From Mesorhabditis belari (lineage: Eukaryota > Nematoda > Chromadorea > Rhabditida > Rhabditidae): a stretch of DNA of 64,000 bases. The stretch spans positions 806,001 through 870,000 of the forward strand of contig CAUEEP010000902.1 of assembly GCA_958450365.1 (NCBI GenBank), written 5' to 3'. Within the stretch, counting starts at the first letter, position 1. Every line of letters starts with the position of its first letter. The notes under the pieces were generated by a model. The model saw only the letters and a list, made by a program, of their open reading frames with translations. It ran no database searches and was not told where the DNA came from. The position numbers and the translations under genes were made by a program. Below, one piece after another: positions 44,475 through 55,800 of the stretch.

Positions 44475-47400
44475 ATGGTCAGCCAAATTCCGTCTTGGAA
44501 TGCCAAACCTACATATTTCGAGGATCGAAAAGAAAAGTAATTGAAGTTACATTGTTCAAACTTGTTGATTTTCTAGAATTCTCCCTGTGAAGGATCGTCG
44601 CAACGTCTTAATTACTTCAGCATTGCCTTATGTGAACAATGTGCCGCATCTTGGAAATATCATCGGATGTGTGCTGAGTGGAGATGTTTTTGCGCGGTTT
44701 GTTCACTGTTACTGGGTTTTTCTAAAGGTTTGTAGATATTCGCGTCAAAGGGGCCATCAAACGTTGTACATTTGTGGAACGGATGAGTACGGAACGGCCA
44801 CTGAAACAAAGGCCTTGCAAGAAGGATTGACTCCTAAGCAGGCTCGTTTTATCAGAGCTTGGGCTTTAAAACCTTATAGAATGTGATTAACTAACTAAAT
44901 GTGATTTTTAGGTGTGCGATAAATATCATGCCATTCACAAGGAGATCTACGAATGGTTCAACATCCACTTTGATAGCTTTGGCCGAACTTCAACTCCTGA
45001 GCAAACCGAGTAATAGTAAAGCAACTATAACCAATTCTTAAAATTTTAGAATATGTCAGGAAATTTTTTTCAAGCTTCAAAAGAATGGATTTACTTCGGT
45101 GGCTTCAATTGATCAACTGCATTGTGAGACATGCAACAAGTGATTTGTGTTCTAATTAATTTTTATTCGCGTATCAAGGTTTCTTGCTGACCGTTACGTG
45201 AATGGAATTTGCCCACATTGTGGATTCACGGATGCTCGGGGTGATCAATGTGACGATTGTGGAAAGCTTTATAATGCGGTAATGATGTTTTATGGGCAAA
45301 TCAACCGTTTGTTTCAGGTTGAATTGAAATCGCCGAAATGTCACATTTGCAAAAACGAACCAAAGGTCAAACAAAGTGAACACGTGTTCCTTGCATTGGA
45401 TAAACTACAGGTATTACAGAGTTTCCGAATATTATATTTAAAAATATATATATATACAGGTATTACAGAGTAAAATACTACAGGTATTACAGAGTAAAAT
45501 ATATTTAGCCTGAAGTTGCTGAATACATTGAAAAACAACTGGCCTTACCCCATCATCGTTGGAGCACAAATGCTATTGCAATTGCAAAAGGATGGATAAA
45601 AGTATGCTAAACTTACAAACAAAACCTTTAGAAAAACTTTAGGGAGGCCTTGAAAAGCGTTGTATTACTCGTGATCTCGAATGGGGGGTACCTGTGCCAT
45701 TGGAGGAATTAAAGAAAAAGGTTTGATAGTTTTCAAAGCGAGTACAAGGGAAATTAGGTCTTTTACGTCTGGTACGATGCACCAATTGGATACATTTCGA
45801 TTACAAAGACCTTGCTTGGAGACGAGTGGACACAGTGGTGGAAAAACCCTGAAAATGTCGAACTCTACCAATTCATCGGAAAGGTATATTTATTTAGCTA
45901 TTTATCGGTATTCATTTTAGCTTTCATGCAAAAGTTATTCAGGATAATGTTGCCTTTCACGCTGTCATGTTCCCTTGTACCCAAATCGGCACTCGCGACA
46001 ATTTCACAATCGTTAATAATTTATGTGCCACTGAATATCTCAACTACGAGGACAAGAAATTCAGGTAGCTCAAAATTTTCTAGCTACGCAAATATTTGTT
46101 TAGTAAATCTCGTGGAACGGGTGTTTTTGGTGATGCGGCTAAAGGGACGGGTATAGATGCTGATGTATGGAGGTTTGTCATAAAATCAATTGTCAGAACA
46201 TCTTTAATTTTCAGGTTTTATTTGCTCTACATGCGACCGGAGAGTCAGGATACATCGTTTTCGTGGGATGATTTTTCACTCAAGGTCTGTGAGTTATTCT
46301 TGATAAAGTGTCACCATGCTTTATAGGTGAACAGCGAGCTTTTGGCAAATCTTGGTAATTTTGTGAATCGAGCACTGACCTTCATCGCGAACAACTATGG
46401 AGGAGTGATTCAGGAAATGCAGCTTCAAGAAGCAGATATCGAATTACTAAAGGTTCACTTCTAAAAGCACCGCTTCTGCAATTAACATTTTAGGGCGTGG
46501 AAGTTGATCTAAAAGAATGGGATCAACTGATGGATGAAGTCAAGTTGAAGGATGCTGTGAAAACGGTTTTGAATCTGTCTCGCCGTGGAAATCAATACAT
46601 GCAAAGCAATGCCCCGTGGGCACTTTTGAAGGGATCCGACGAGGAAAAGTATTCAAGAACAAAAGATTGATCACCGTTATGCTAATTCAGAAAGCGAGCC
46701 GGCACTGTGATCAGCATTGCTGCAAATGTGGCATACACTCTTGCTTTGATTCTTCATCCAATAATGCCTAAGGTAACCATGGCCAACTATAAAACAAAAA
46801 TTATATTTAGATCTCTGAGCATATTCGCGAGCAATGTGGTGCAGAAAAGTTGCCTTTATTTACGCCGGAAGTCGTGTGCTATCTGAAAGTCGGACACAAA
46901 ATTGGAAAAGTATTCAATATTTGATCTTCGTTCGTATCACAGTTTTAGCCACAACCGCTTTTTGTGAAGATTGAAAAGGCGACGATTGACGAATTGAAGG
47001 TAAACTTTACAAAGAACTACCTAATTCTAAAGTTTTTACCGTTCAACAAAGTTATCAGCTAAAGTTACTTTTCTTTCACGTTTTTAATTTTGAAATTTTA
47101 GGCTCGATTTGCTGGAGCCGAATCTGACCAGAAAAAGGAAGCCAAATCTAAAAAGCCCAATAAAGGTATTCAGTGTTTCTAAAAGATGCCCTTTTTGTAT
47201 TTTGTAGTCTACCGACAATAAACCGCCAATCTTGATTTTCATTGTGATTTTTTGCGTTTTCTTCCTGATTTTATTTCTAGTCTTGTTTTTGCTGGGAGTG
47301 GGACAAATGCGACCTTTTTTTTGCGCACCCGGACATTTGCGCACCTTTTTTCCGCACTTAGCTCATTAGCGCACCCTTTTTCGCGTTTTAAAAAGCTCTA

Positions 47401-50400
47401 AAAGCTAATATTAACCAATTTCTATTCCAAAAGTTATTTTTCTAGGTAATTTTAGGGCGTAGAATCGAAATTTTGACATATCAGAGCTTATGGAAACAAA
47501 CGGACGGAGTTATACAAAGAGAAAAATCGACAATTTTCTGTAATTTGATCTAGCCGTTTTGTCTTTCAAATTGGTTCCACACGCTCTGATATGTCAAAAT
47601 TTCGATTCTACACCCTAAAATTACCTAGAAAAACAACTTTTGGAATAGAAATTGGTTAATATTAGCTTTTTAGAGCTTTTTTAAAACCCGAAAAAAGGTG
47701 CGCAAAAAAAGGTGCGCTAATGTCCGGGTGCGCAAAAAAAAGGTCGCATTTGTCCCACTCCCGTTTTTGCTCTCATTTTCTTATTTAAGATGTCGTCTCA
47801 ACGAAATGGAATCCATTTCAACCCGGGGAAGCAAAAGAAGTTGGAGGTGGATCTCTCGTTAATTCCCGGAAGCGCGGAACATATTAAGATTATGGAACGC
47901 ATGCTGAAGGATATCGACAGTTGTGTTGATGGACATTTGAACAAAATATTTTTGGGTCAAGTCAAGGAAATCGCCAAGTTTCTTTTGCTCAAAGAAATAG
48001 ATGACTCGGAAAGGGATCGGAAAATGGCGAATTTGTTTGACCCAAATTCGGAGCAAGCTATTTATCAAGCTGCTATTGTCACCTGCAACTTTGCTGACAC
48101 GGCTCATGTGGTGGAGATGTGTCGAGAAGAGTTATTGGGAACAAACCAGTGCATTATGATGATTGATCATCAATCACCGGCCGATATCATCGCGAAAATC
48201 CTCGAACAGAAAATCACAACCAATTGTGTTTTGGTGATTCGGCAGGCCGAAACGTTACCGATAACGTTGTTGACTCAACTTTTGAACTTGTTGCATGCAA
48301 TGCCCATTAATGCCATGGTTTCTTTTCTGATTTGTGTCTCAACCACGCCCGCCTTTCTTGTGTCTACATGTAGCCTCCGGGCTTTGAGGCAATTGGAAGC
48401 GAAAATCTTCCACTTGGAGACCTCGGACGAGTGCAACAAGGAGTTGATTACAAAACTACTCAATTTGAAGGACAAACAGCCTGCGGATGAACCGCCAATG
48501 CAATTGAGCGGGCAACTTGTGTTTGATGCCTTCGAACGCTACACCATTGAACACAAATCGATCATTCTTCTGAAAAACTCTCTCAAGTTTGCAATTGCCC
48601 GTCACTTTCTTGAGAAAGTAGAGAATCCGGCTCAAACGACAAATTTCAGGAATTTTGTCGAAAAATATCAAAAAGTTTGTCAACTTTTTGCAAAACTGAA
48701 TGGTGTGATTGAAGGAAAAGTACACGCTGATGTTCAACTTTATGGAGAAAATTATTTAACGAATGACGAGCTCTCTTATAACAGGAAATGGAAACATTCT
48801 TTGCTAAGTGCATCAGATCAAGAGCTCAAGGTTGTGGTCGATCACGTGAAAGAACTCTTGAATCAGTTGAAGGAAGACGAAACAGCGACTGCGATGGAAG
48901 AGCTATGTGCCAGATTGGATGAACGGTTGACCATTCCCAGCCCACCGAAACGAGCTTTGGCAAAAGAGAACACACCTCAAAAGCCAAGGAGATCTACATT
49001 CATGCAACTTCGTCAACTAAACGAGGATCGTTTGAAGGAAAAAGCAAGCAATCCGTTGGTGGTAACAAGGCAAGAGCTGTGCTCACTTATCAACGACTTC
49101 TTTAAAGAGAACTTGATTGCCTGGGATCAAGAGGCTTCTGCTAGTTATTCGGTGATGACAGCAGGCAAAGAAACCATTACTGCATCTGGAAATATGAGGA
49201 AAGATATCGAAAGAACATTGAGCCTCAAGAATAATGTGATCTCTGCTTCTTTGCAAGTGTTGCTTTCGGGAGATGTTGGGTGGAAAAAGAATATTCTATT
49301 TGGTGAATGGTTGCGAATTGTCAAGCGAGAATTCAAAGGTTTCGATGATCAAGTCTCTCCAACGACAACTCTTTACGCAACCGCCGCTCATCTTGAACAT
49401 ATTGGCATTTTGAAGAATGGAGTCGAGAAACAATTCCCTTCTGTTAGCTTGAATTACTTTCCATTTTATTGAATTGTTGTGTTGATATATTGATTAAGGT
49501 TTATTTACTTATGGAAATACGTTGATTATATGGGTTTTTTATTTTATGATCTCAATAAAAATTTAGGGTCGAAGACCGAAACGCCTAAAGAATCTGGGAA
49601 GCCCCAAAAGAAAGCTGCAGCTCAAAACGGGGCTGTAGACAAGGTATTTAATTTTAAACTTACTCGATTAAGTGCAATGGCTTATATTGACTGGATGTAA
49701 ATATGAAGCTTTAAAGAGTTTACATTGTATAATTTAGATGGCTCTTGCTGCGCGTAACTTCCCAAATTTGGCAAAGAATCAACAAGTTATCGATCAACTT
49801 TTCAATGCAAACAAAGCTCGAATTGAACAAGCAAGTATGTAATTGAAACTTTACTATCTTATCAAATCTTTAGGGCAATTGTTTGTGTCACAAAAGCTCG
49901 CTGAACTAAAGAAAGCCAACGACTCATTGGAGAAGGAGGTTGCTGAACTTAAAGAAAAGCTCGTCGTGGCTGAAGTAACCGGTGGAGGTTAGTCAATCAT
50001 CGTTTTATTTAAGGGACGTTTGTTGTATTTAGTGAAGCAGATTTCCGTGCCAAAGGTTGAACAATCAGCTATTGCTTCAAAAGAACAAAGGACGAAAGTA
50101 ACTAGACTTTATTTGACAAAAATGTTGGCATTTTTAAGGAACCAATTGCTGCTGCCGCCCCTCAAAAGTCTCAGGAAGCAAAGGTTCAACCAGAAAAGAA
50201 AGAAAAGAAGGCAACTGGAGGAGATAAAGCAGCTGCAGCCACAGGTCTTTGATGAATTGAATCTGACCTATTGTTAAATTTAGCCTCTGATGAAACTATT
50301 GATATTGGACGACTGGACCTGCGTGTGGGTCGCATTATTCATTGCGAGAAACATCCAGACGCCGATGCTCTTTATCTAGAAAAGGTGACTTGTATACTAA

Positions 50401-50913
50401 TATAGTCTAAATATTATGTCAACTTTTAGATTGATGTCGGTGAAGCCGAACCTCGAACCGTTGTGTCCGGATTGGTTAAACACGTGCCTTTGGATCAAAT
50501 GCAAAACCGACTAGTTGTTGTGATGTGCAATTTGAAGCCGGCAAAGATGAGGGGAGTCGAGTCGAAGGCAATGGTGATGTGTGCGAGCAGCCCTGAGAAG
50601 GTGTTTGTTTGAGGAAGCTTTTCAAAACTATGCTTTAGGTTGAAATTATGGAGGTTGATCCAAGTGCCAAGCCTGGAATGTCTGTGGTTTGCCCTCCGTT
50701 TGTTCATCGGCCCGATGCTCAATTAAACCCGAAAAAGAAAGTATGTTAAACTTCCAAAAAACCTTCAAAATTATCATTTAGGTGTGGGAAACAGTAGCTG
50801 AAGACTTACTGGTGTCGCCCGAGGGGATCGCTACGTGGAAAGGCCATCCATTGCTCGTTGACGGAAAGACTCATCTGGTTGCGCCCACCCTCCGCAATGT
50901 GCACGTCAAATAA
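44475..50913 (+). CDS. mars-1: cytosolic methionyl-tRNA synthetase with C-terminal EMAPII domain
   Basis: Charges tRNA(Met). Many short exons from 44475. The class I HIGH-type motif is PHLGN in [15 protein letters not shown], followed by [21 protein letters not shown] zinc-finger region has [18 protein letters not shown]. The KMSKS-type loop is [13 protein letters not shown], and the anticodon-binding helices start [19 protein letters not shown] Lys/Ala linker follows (exon ending 47165). After a 2.4-kb intron (47166-49566), phase 1 on both sides, come [12 protein letters not shown], a coiled coil and the EMAPII/Arc1 OB fold ([36 protein letters not shown]). C. elegans MARS-1 has the same extra domain. 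The big intron holds a foldback element and the ORC3-like gene. Confidence 0.95.
45424..45508. repeat. CAGGTATTACAGAGTAAAATA direct repeat in a mars-1 intron
   Basis: Three imperfect copies of a roughly 20-base unit containing a donor-like CAGGTATT, in the intron after a zinc-region exon of the synthetase. The repeated donor look-alikes make the exon end ambiguous. Confidence 0.7.
47294..47762. mobile_element. foldback element, copy 2 (GGGAGTGGGACAAATG family)
   Basis: Arms of about 190 bases mirror each other around a centre of about 90 bases. It is flanked by a 9-base direct repeat GTTTTTGCT (47285-47293 and 47763-47771). A 9-base target duplication with long inverted arms suggests a Mutator-like (MULE) non-autonomous element. 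It lies in the large mars-1 intron, ending 27 bases before the ORC3-like ATG. Confidence 0.9.
47790..49472 (+). CDS. ORC3-like origin recognition complex subunit, intronless
   Basis: Single 560-codon exon inside the mars-1 intron, same strand. Middle blocks resemble ORC3: [49 protein letters not shown], then a helical region. The C-terminal part ([35 protein letters not shown]) fits the winged-helix end of ORC3. ORC3 is an AAA+-like subunit without a working Walker A, and none is seen here. The complex marks replication origins. Length is below the vertebrate 700 or so. Every other multi-domain gene nearby except dyskerin is full of introns, so this may be a retrocopy, or the sole gene. AATAAAA at about 49553 overlaps the host's 3' splice site. 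Confidence 0.75.
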   Translation: MSSQRNGIHFNPGKQKKLEVDLSLIPGSAEHIKIMERMLKDIDSCVDGHLNKIFLGQVKEIAKFLLLKEIDDSERDRKMANLFDPNSEQAIYQAAIVTCNFADTAHVVEMCREELLGTNQCIMMIDHQSPADIIAKILEQKITTNCVLVIRQAETLPITLLTQLLNLLHAMPINAMVSFLICVSTTPAFLVSTCSLRALRQLEAKIFHLETSDECNKELITKLLNLKDKQPADEPPMQLSGQLVFDAFERYTIEHKSIILLKNSLKFAIARHFLEKVENPAQTTNFRNFVEKYQKVCQLFAKLNGVIEGKVHADVQLYGENYLTNDELSYNRKWKHSLLSASDQELKVVVDHVKELLNQLKEDETATAMEELCARLDERLTIPSPPKRALAKENTPQKPRRSTFMQLRQLNEDRLKEKASNPLVVTRQELCSLINDFFKENLIAWDQEASASYSVMTAGKETITASGNMRKDIERTLSLKNNVISASLQVLLSGDVGWKKNILFGEWLRIVKREFKGFDDQVSPTTTLYATAAHLEHIGILKNGVEKQFPSVSLNYFPFY

Positions 50914-51293
50914 GATTGTTTTTGTTATTGTTTGTCACCATTTTTAAAGCAGATTTCTTTAGAAATTGTTTTCTAGTCGTTATGTGAGTAATTTTGTTAT
51001 TTTATCACGGTTCAATAAAAGTTGGGCTTTAAACATTTTTTATTGTGGTTAAAAGTTAATGGCTTTTAAATTATCTATTGTCGGCTTGTTTTTATCGCAA
51101 GGGGTAGTGGAGACGTTGCTCCATATGATGGCACAAAGTAGTAAAATGAGTATTTGTTTTTTTGGATTTTATTGCTTCAGGTAGAAATCTGTGTGGCTTG
51201 TTATGCTGCATCGTTTTCCATTATCCCTTTCTTTTTAACGGTTTTCAATATTTGCGAGTGGTACTAATTTTTTACATTTAGAGTTTCGAAACG
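50914..51293. other. spacer between mars-1 and dyskerin
   Basis: Contains AATAAAAG at about 51013, likely the mars-1 poly(A) signal, then about 270 bases without a gene. ACATTTAG lies ten bases before the dyskerin ATG. The gap suggests the dyskerin-ESF1 pair begins a new transcription unit. Confidence 0.5.
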
Positions 51294-52655
51294 ATGGGCA
51301 AAAAGGACAAGAGTGCGGTCGCTGAAGATTTGGGTAAGGCTCAAGCCGAAGGAAAATTCCATCTCAAAGCCGGTGGTGCCGAGCCGAAGCTAGACAGCGC
51401 TCAATGGCCTCTCTTGTTGAAGAATTTCGACAAGATGAACATTCGCTCGTCTCACTACACTCCATTGGTCGAGGGATGTTCTCCACTTCAACGTGACATC
51501 AAGAACTACATCTCTTCCGGCTTCTTCAATCTCGACAAGCCAGCCAATCCTTCTTCACACGAGGTAGTTGCTTGGATAAAACGAATTCTTCGCTGTGAGA
51601 AGACTGGACATTCGGGAACCCTTGATCCAAAAGTGTCGGGATGTCTTATCGTGTGCATTGACCGAACGACCCGTCTTGCCAAATCGCAGCAAGGAGCCGG
51701 AAAGGAGTACATGGCGATTTTCAAGCTGCACAATCCGGTGGCCTCGGAGAAGAAAATTCATCAAGGACTGGAGAAGCTGACTGGAGCTCTTTTCCAACGG
51801 CCACCACTCATCTCGGCTGTGAAAAGACAGCTTCGTGTTCGAACTGTTTACGAGAACAAGCTGATTGAATACGACTCGGAACAACAACTCGGAATCGCTT
51901 GGTTCAAGTGTGAGTCGGGAACTTATGTGCGTACTCTGTGCGTGCATTTGGGAATTCTTCTCGGAACCGGCGGTCAAATGGCGGAACTGCGTCGTAACCG
52001 CTCGGGAATCACCGATGAGCACGACCAACTGGTGACCATGCACGACATCATGGATGCACAATACGTTCTGGATCATCATAAAGACGAGACCTACATGAGG
52101 ACAATCGTTCGTCCATTGGAGGCTCTCTTGACCGCTCACAAACGGATCATCGTCAAGGATTCATCGGTGAATGCTATCTGCTACGGAGCCAAGATTCTCA
52201 TTCCGGGAGTCCTGCGTTACGACGATGGAATCGAAGTCAATCAGGAGATTGTCATCGTCACGACAAAGGGAGAAGCTGTTTGCCTCGCTGTAGCACTGAT
52301 GACCACTTCGACCATTGCTTCGGTTGATCATGGAGTGGTTGCTAAGATCAAGCGTGTCATCATGGAGCGTGATACTTACGGTCGCAAGTGGGGCATGGGA
52401 CCGGTGGCTTTGAAGAAAAAGAAGATGGTTCAAGATGGGTTGCTCAACAAATTTGGCAAGCCAAATGAGAAGACTCCAAAGGGATGGAAGGGTTATGAGG
52501 ACTTGTCGGCTCCCAAGGCTGAAATGAAGTCTCAAGAAAGCGATGACGAGAAAGAGGCTGCTCCACCCAAGAAAGCAAAAGTCGTCGAGTCACCCAAGAA
52601 GAGCAAGAAAGCCAAGAAAGAAAGCAGCTCTTCAGGCGATTCGGACTCCGAATAA
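51294..52655 (+). CDS. dyskerin/Cbf5 pseudouridine synthase
   Basis: Catalytic subunit of H/ACA snoRNPs, which pseudouridylate rRNA and snRNA in the nucleolus. Single exon, 453 codons. An N-terminal dyskerin-like segment has [16 protein letters not shown]. The TruB catalytic core carries [16 protein letters not shown] with the catalytic Asp, then [32 protein letters not shown] and [13 protein letters not shown]. The PUA domain spans about residues 282-360 ([20 protein letters not shown] to [11 protein letters not shown]). [19 protein letters not shown] and a Lys/Ser/Glu-rich nuclear tail ending SGDSDSE follow. The codon use is more GC-rich than in neighbours, which suggests high expression. 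Confidence 0.97.
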   Translation: MGKKDKSAVAEDLGKAQAEGKFHLKAGGAEPKLDSAQWPLLLKNFDKMNIRSSHYTPLVEGCSPLQRDIKNYISSGFFNLDKPANPSSHEVVAWIKRILRCEKTGHSGTLDPKVSGCLIVCIDRTTRLAKSQQGAGKEYMAIFKLHNPVASEKKIHQGLEKLTGALFQRPPLISAVKRQLRVRTVYENKLIEYDSEQQLGIAWFKCESGTYVRTLCVHLGILLGTGGQMAELRRNRSGITDEHDQLVTMHDIMDAQYVLDHHKDETYMRTIVRPLEALLTAHKRIIVKDSSVNAICYGAKILIPGVLRYDDGIEVNQEIVIVTTKGEAVCLAVALMTTSTIASVDHGVVAKIKRVIMERDTYGRKWGMGPVALKKKKMVQDGLLNKFGKPNEKTPKGWKGYEDLSAPKAEMKSQESDDEKEAAPPKKAKVVESPKKSKKAKKESSSSGDSDSE

Positions 52656-52821
52656 ACGAACCCTATTCTTTCATTTTTGTTATTTACTGTTGTTTGTTAC
52701 TTTCAAATTCTCGTTTTGGTTGTTCTTCTAGAGACGCTCTTGTTATCTTTCTATTGTTTTGTTGAATATGACACGTTGTTATGTTGAAATAACCAATAAA
52801 TTTAAGGTAAACGCATCAGCG

Positions 52822-55800
52822 ATGAAGAACAACAAAGTGATGAAGCGCCCTCGCGCAAATGATGCGCTTTCGGATGAACGGTTCAAGCACATCAAAGGCG
52901 ACTCAAAATTCATCTATTCATTGCCCAGAAAGGAAACTAAGGTGGGTTTTGCTGTGCTTTATAATAAATACGTGGTTTTCTTTTTTTAAAAGTTAAATAA
53001 GTATATTAATTAATTCAGCAGTTGATATAAGTTAAATGATAAATAAATCACAAAGATTACATTGATAAATTACAAAGTTGAATGTACAAGTATAAATTTT
53101 AAAAGAAAACAACGGTTTTATTTGGTGGCTCTTTTCTTGATTGGTTCATCGACTCCGGCCGGTGTGAGTAAAATGGACTTAGCGATAGCTCCAGTCACCG
53201 AATAGGGATCACAGTTTGAAGAGGGGCGACGATCCTCCAAGTATCCCTAGAAATTTTAGTTGTGGAATAATGGTTTTTTATTAGCATTAGAGTGCAGTCA
53301 AAACATTTACCCGTCCTTCGATAGCCACAAATCGAGTGATTCGCACTGAGCATCCTCGGTCGGCGATTCCCCAAGAGAACTTTTCAACCGAGCTAGTCTC
53401 ATGCTTTCCAGTAAGACGGCGGAGATTGTCCCGTCCTTGGTTTGGGTCGTACAACTTGATGTCCTCGTGATGAGTTCGTCCAAGGCGTTCACAAGCCTAA
53501 AATAGTCCAGTTTTAAGGATATTGGTAATGAATTTTTAGTTTTTCCACGTGCCTCTTTGATCGCGTCCAATCCTTCGGGATTTCTCATCTGAAGGGTGCT
53601 GAAATTGGTGTGACATCCGGCTCCATTCCAATCACCCATTGTGATAGCCGGCTTGGGGTCAAATGTGACCAACACACCGAATTGCTCGGCAACTCGATGG
53701 AGCAAATAGCGAGACATCCACAGTTGATCGGCCATGGCAATCCCTAAGCGGATTTTTTTAAAAAGTTTTATTCGCTTTGCTCACCTTCACATGTTCCCAC
53801 TTGGTATTCCCATTGACCGGGTGTCACTTCGGCGTTTGTGCCTAGAAATTGTGATCCAAGAGTGCAAGCTATAATCTCAAACCTCCAATCTCAATTCCAG
53901 CATTGAGACAAGCCACGTAGTGAGTGTCAATCACTTCGCGTCCGAACACACGGTCAGCTCCCACTCCACAATAATAGGGACCCTGTGGAGCTGGATATCC
54001 GTTCTTTGGCCAACCAAGGGGATGACTGAAGTTTTTTTTGTATATTTTAACTTCTCAAAACTCACCCATCGCGATCCAACAACAAATATTCTTGCTCCAT
54101 TCCAAACCATGGCTCAGTGTTTTCAATGGCTTTCATCACACTCAAGCAGTCAGCGCGTTTATTTGTTGCTAAATGAGAATTCAAATGAGATCATAGGATT
54201 TGGCAGTACCTGTAGGCTGGAGCTGGCTGCTAAGCGTGTCACACAAAACGAGGCGGGAATTTCCACCCAAGAATGGATCGGGATAGTCGGCAACTGGGCG
54301 CAAGAAGAGATCAGAGTCTCGTCCTTGTGCCTGTCCACACGATGAACCATCATATTGCCACATTGGGTAATCTGAAGTTTTGGCAAGTCTTTGATTTGGT
54401 TCTAGTGTAACAATTTAGGTAGTCTGTTAATTTCCACTTACGTTCAATCGATTTCGGAATTTCTTTGAGGGTTCGGGTCTTGCTTCGAAGATGTTCCCCG
54501 GTTCCATCAATCCAAACATAAGTGGCCTAGGATTTGGGGATAGGATTTGCAAAACTCAAATTCAAACCAAGCATTTCGTCGGATGGGGCTTTTGGTTAAG
54601 GCCAATGTTGACAACGGGTGTGGCGAGGGGGAGTTTCGTGTGGAATTTGGCGGATTGTTGAGCAATTCCGGCTCCTTTACATATCGACAAAAGGGTCTCG
54701 CTGATTTGTTTCGTGGAGAGCATCTAAATTGGGTAATTGGGAAAGTTTTATGGATAAATTAAAATATCTTGAAAAGATTTCAGGAACTTTTTGAGAAAAA
54801 TAAAGTTAGGATTAGTATTTCAAAACGAAAGGAGATAGTACTGGTCAAAAAGGAACTCGGAACTCGGTGGGGGATGGGGGAGGGGGAGGGGGGTGACACA
54901 AAGTGATCTCTCGAGTCACTCAGTCTGTGTCGTCCCGTTTTGATCGCTCTCTGAGCCCCAAACTTTTTCGGTTTGGCTATCGTTTTTCCCAAATCTCGGT
55001 CTGACCACATCCCTCTACACAACGCTCATTCAAGTGGCCAACACTTGTGAATTGATGAGGGGAAAAGAGAAAGAACTGTTCTCATCTACAAAGAAGCTAT
55101 TTTCGACTGATTTGGGAGAGATTTTTGATTTTTAGTAGTCAAAATTATACTCATCATGAGAATGGAGTGGTAAATGATTAGATTAGGTTTGGAGGAAGGG
55201 GTTTTGAGCGGGCTGATAAGGAAGACTTTGGTCTCCGTGTAGCCCACAGGCTAGTTATGGAAAAAGGCGGTGGGGTATAGAGGAAATAAATAAGTTCACC
55301 TCAAAAAAGGAGGAGGGGAAGGTGGAGAAACACGAGCCACGTGAAATTCACGTGTCCGACCCACCCCACTACCACACTTGCATGAAGAGAAACGGACAAA
55401 AGAGTCAAAATAAGCACCGATTGGTCAAGGTAGCAAAAAAGAATAGAGGGCATAGGGCAACATACATGAATGAAAGGATAAGAAAAAGAGACCTCAGACA
55501 AATTTATCTTTTCTTGTCACTTTTTAAGGTCTCCAAATTTTATAAATTGAAATTTCGTGAGTTTGCACTCTTTTTCCCTAATTACTGAATGGTGGTTGCA
55601 ATTCTAATGTAACTCCAAGTTAAAAAATATCCGGTGAAAACAAATTGCAAACTCGACGCAATAAGACTCATTTTCTTACCCCGAAACCGGTTGTAGAGGT
55701 TATGGTTGAAATTGCTCTCAAGATCACCTTTTATGTCTACTACTATCAGTGACACATCACAAATTGATGATTGGATTAGAAATGCTTTTTTGAAACCAAT

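Noticed and set aside
51555..52139. 194-codon minus-strand frame opposite dyskerin
   Set aside because: It is an antisense shadow of the highly conserved dyskerin exon.
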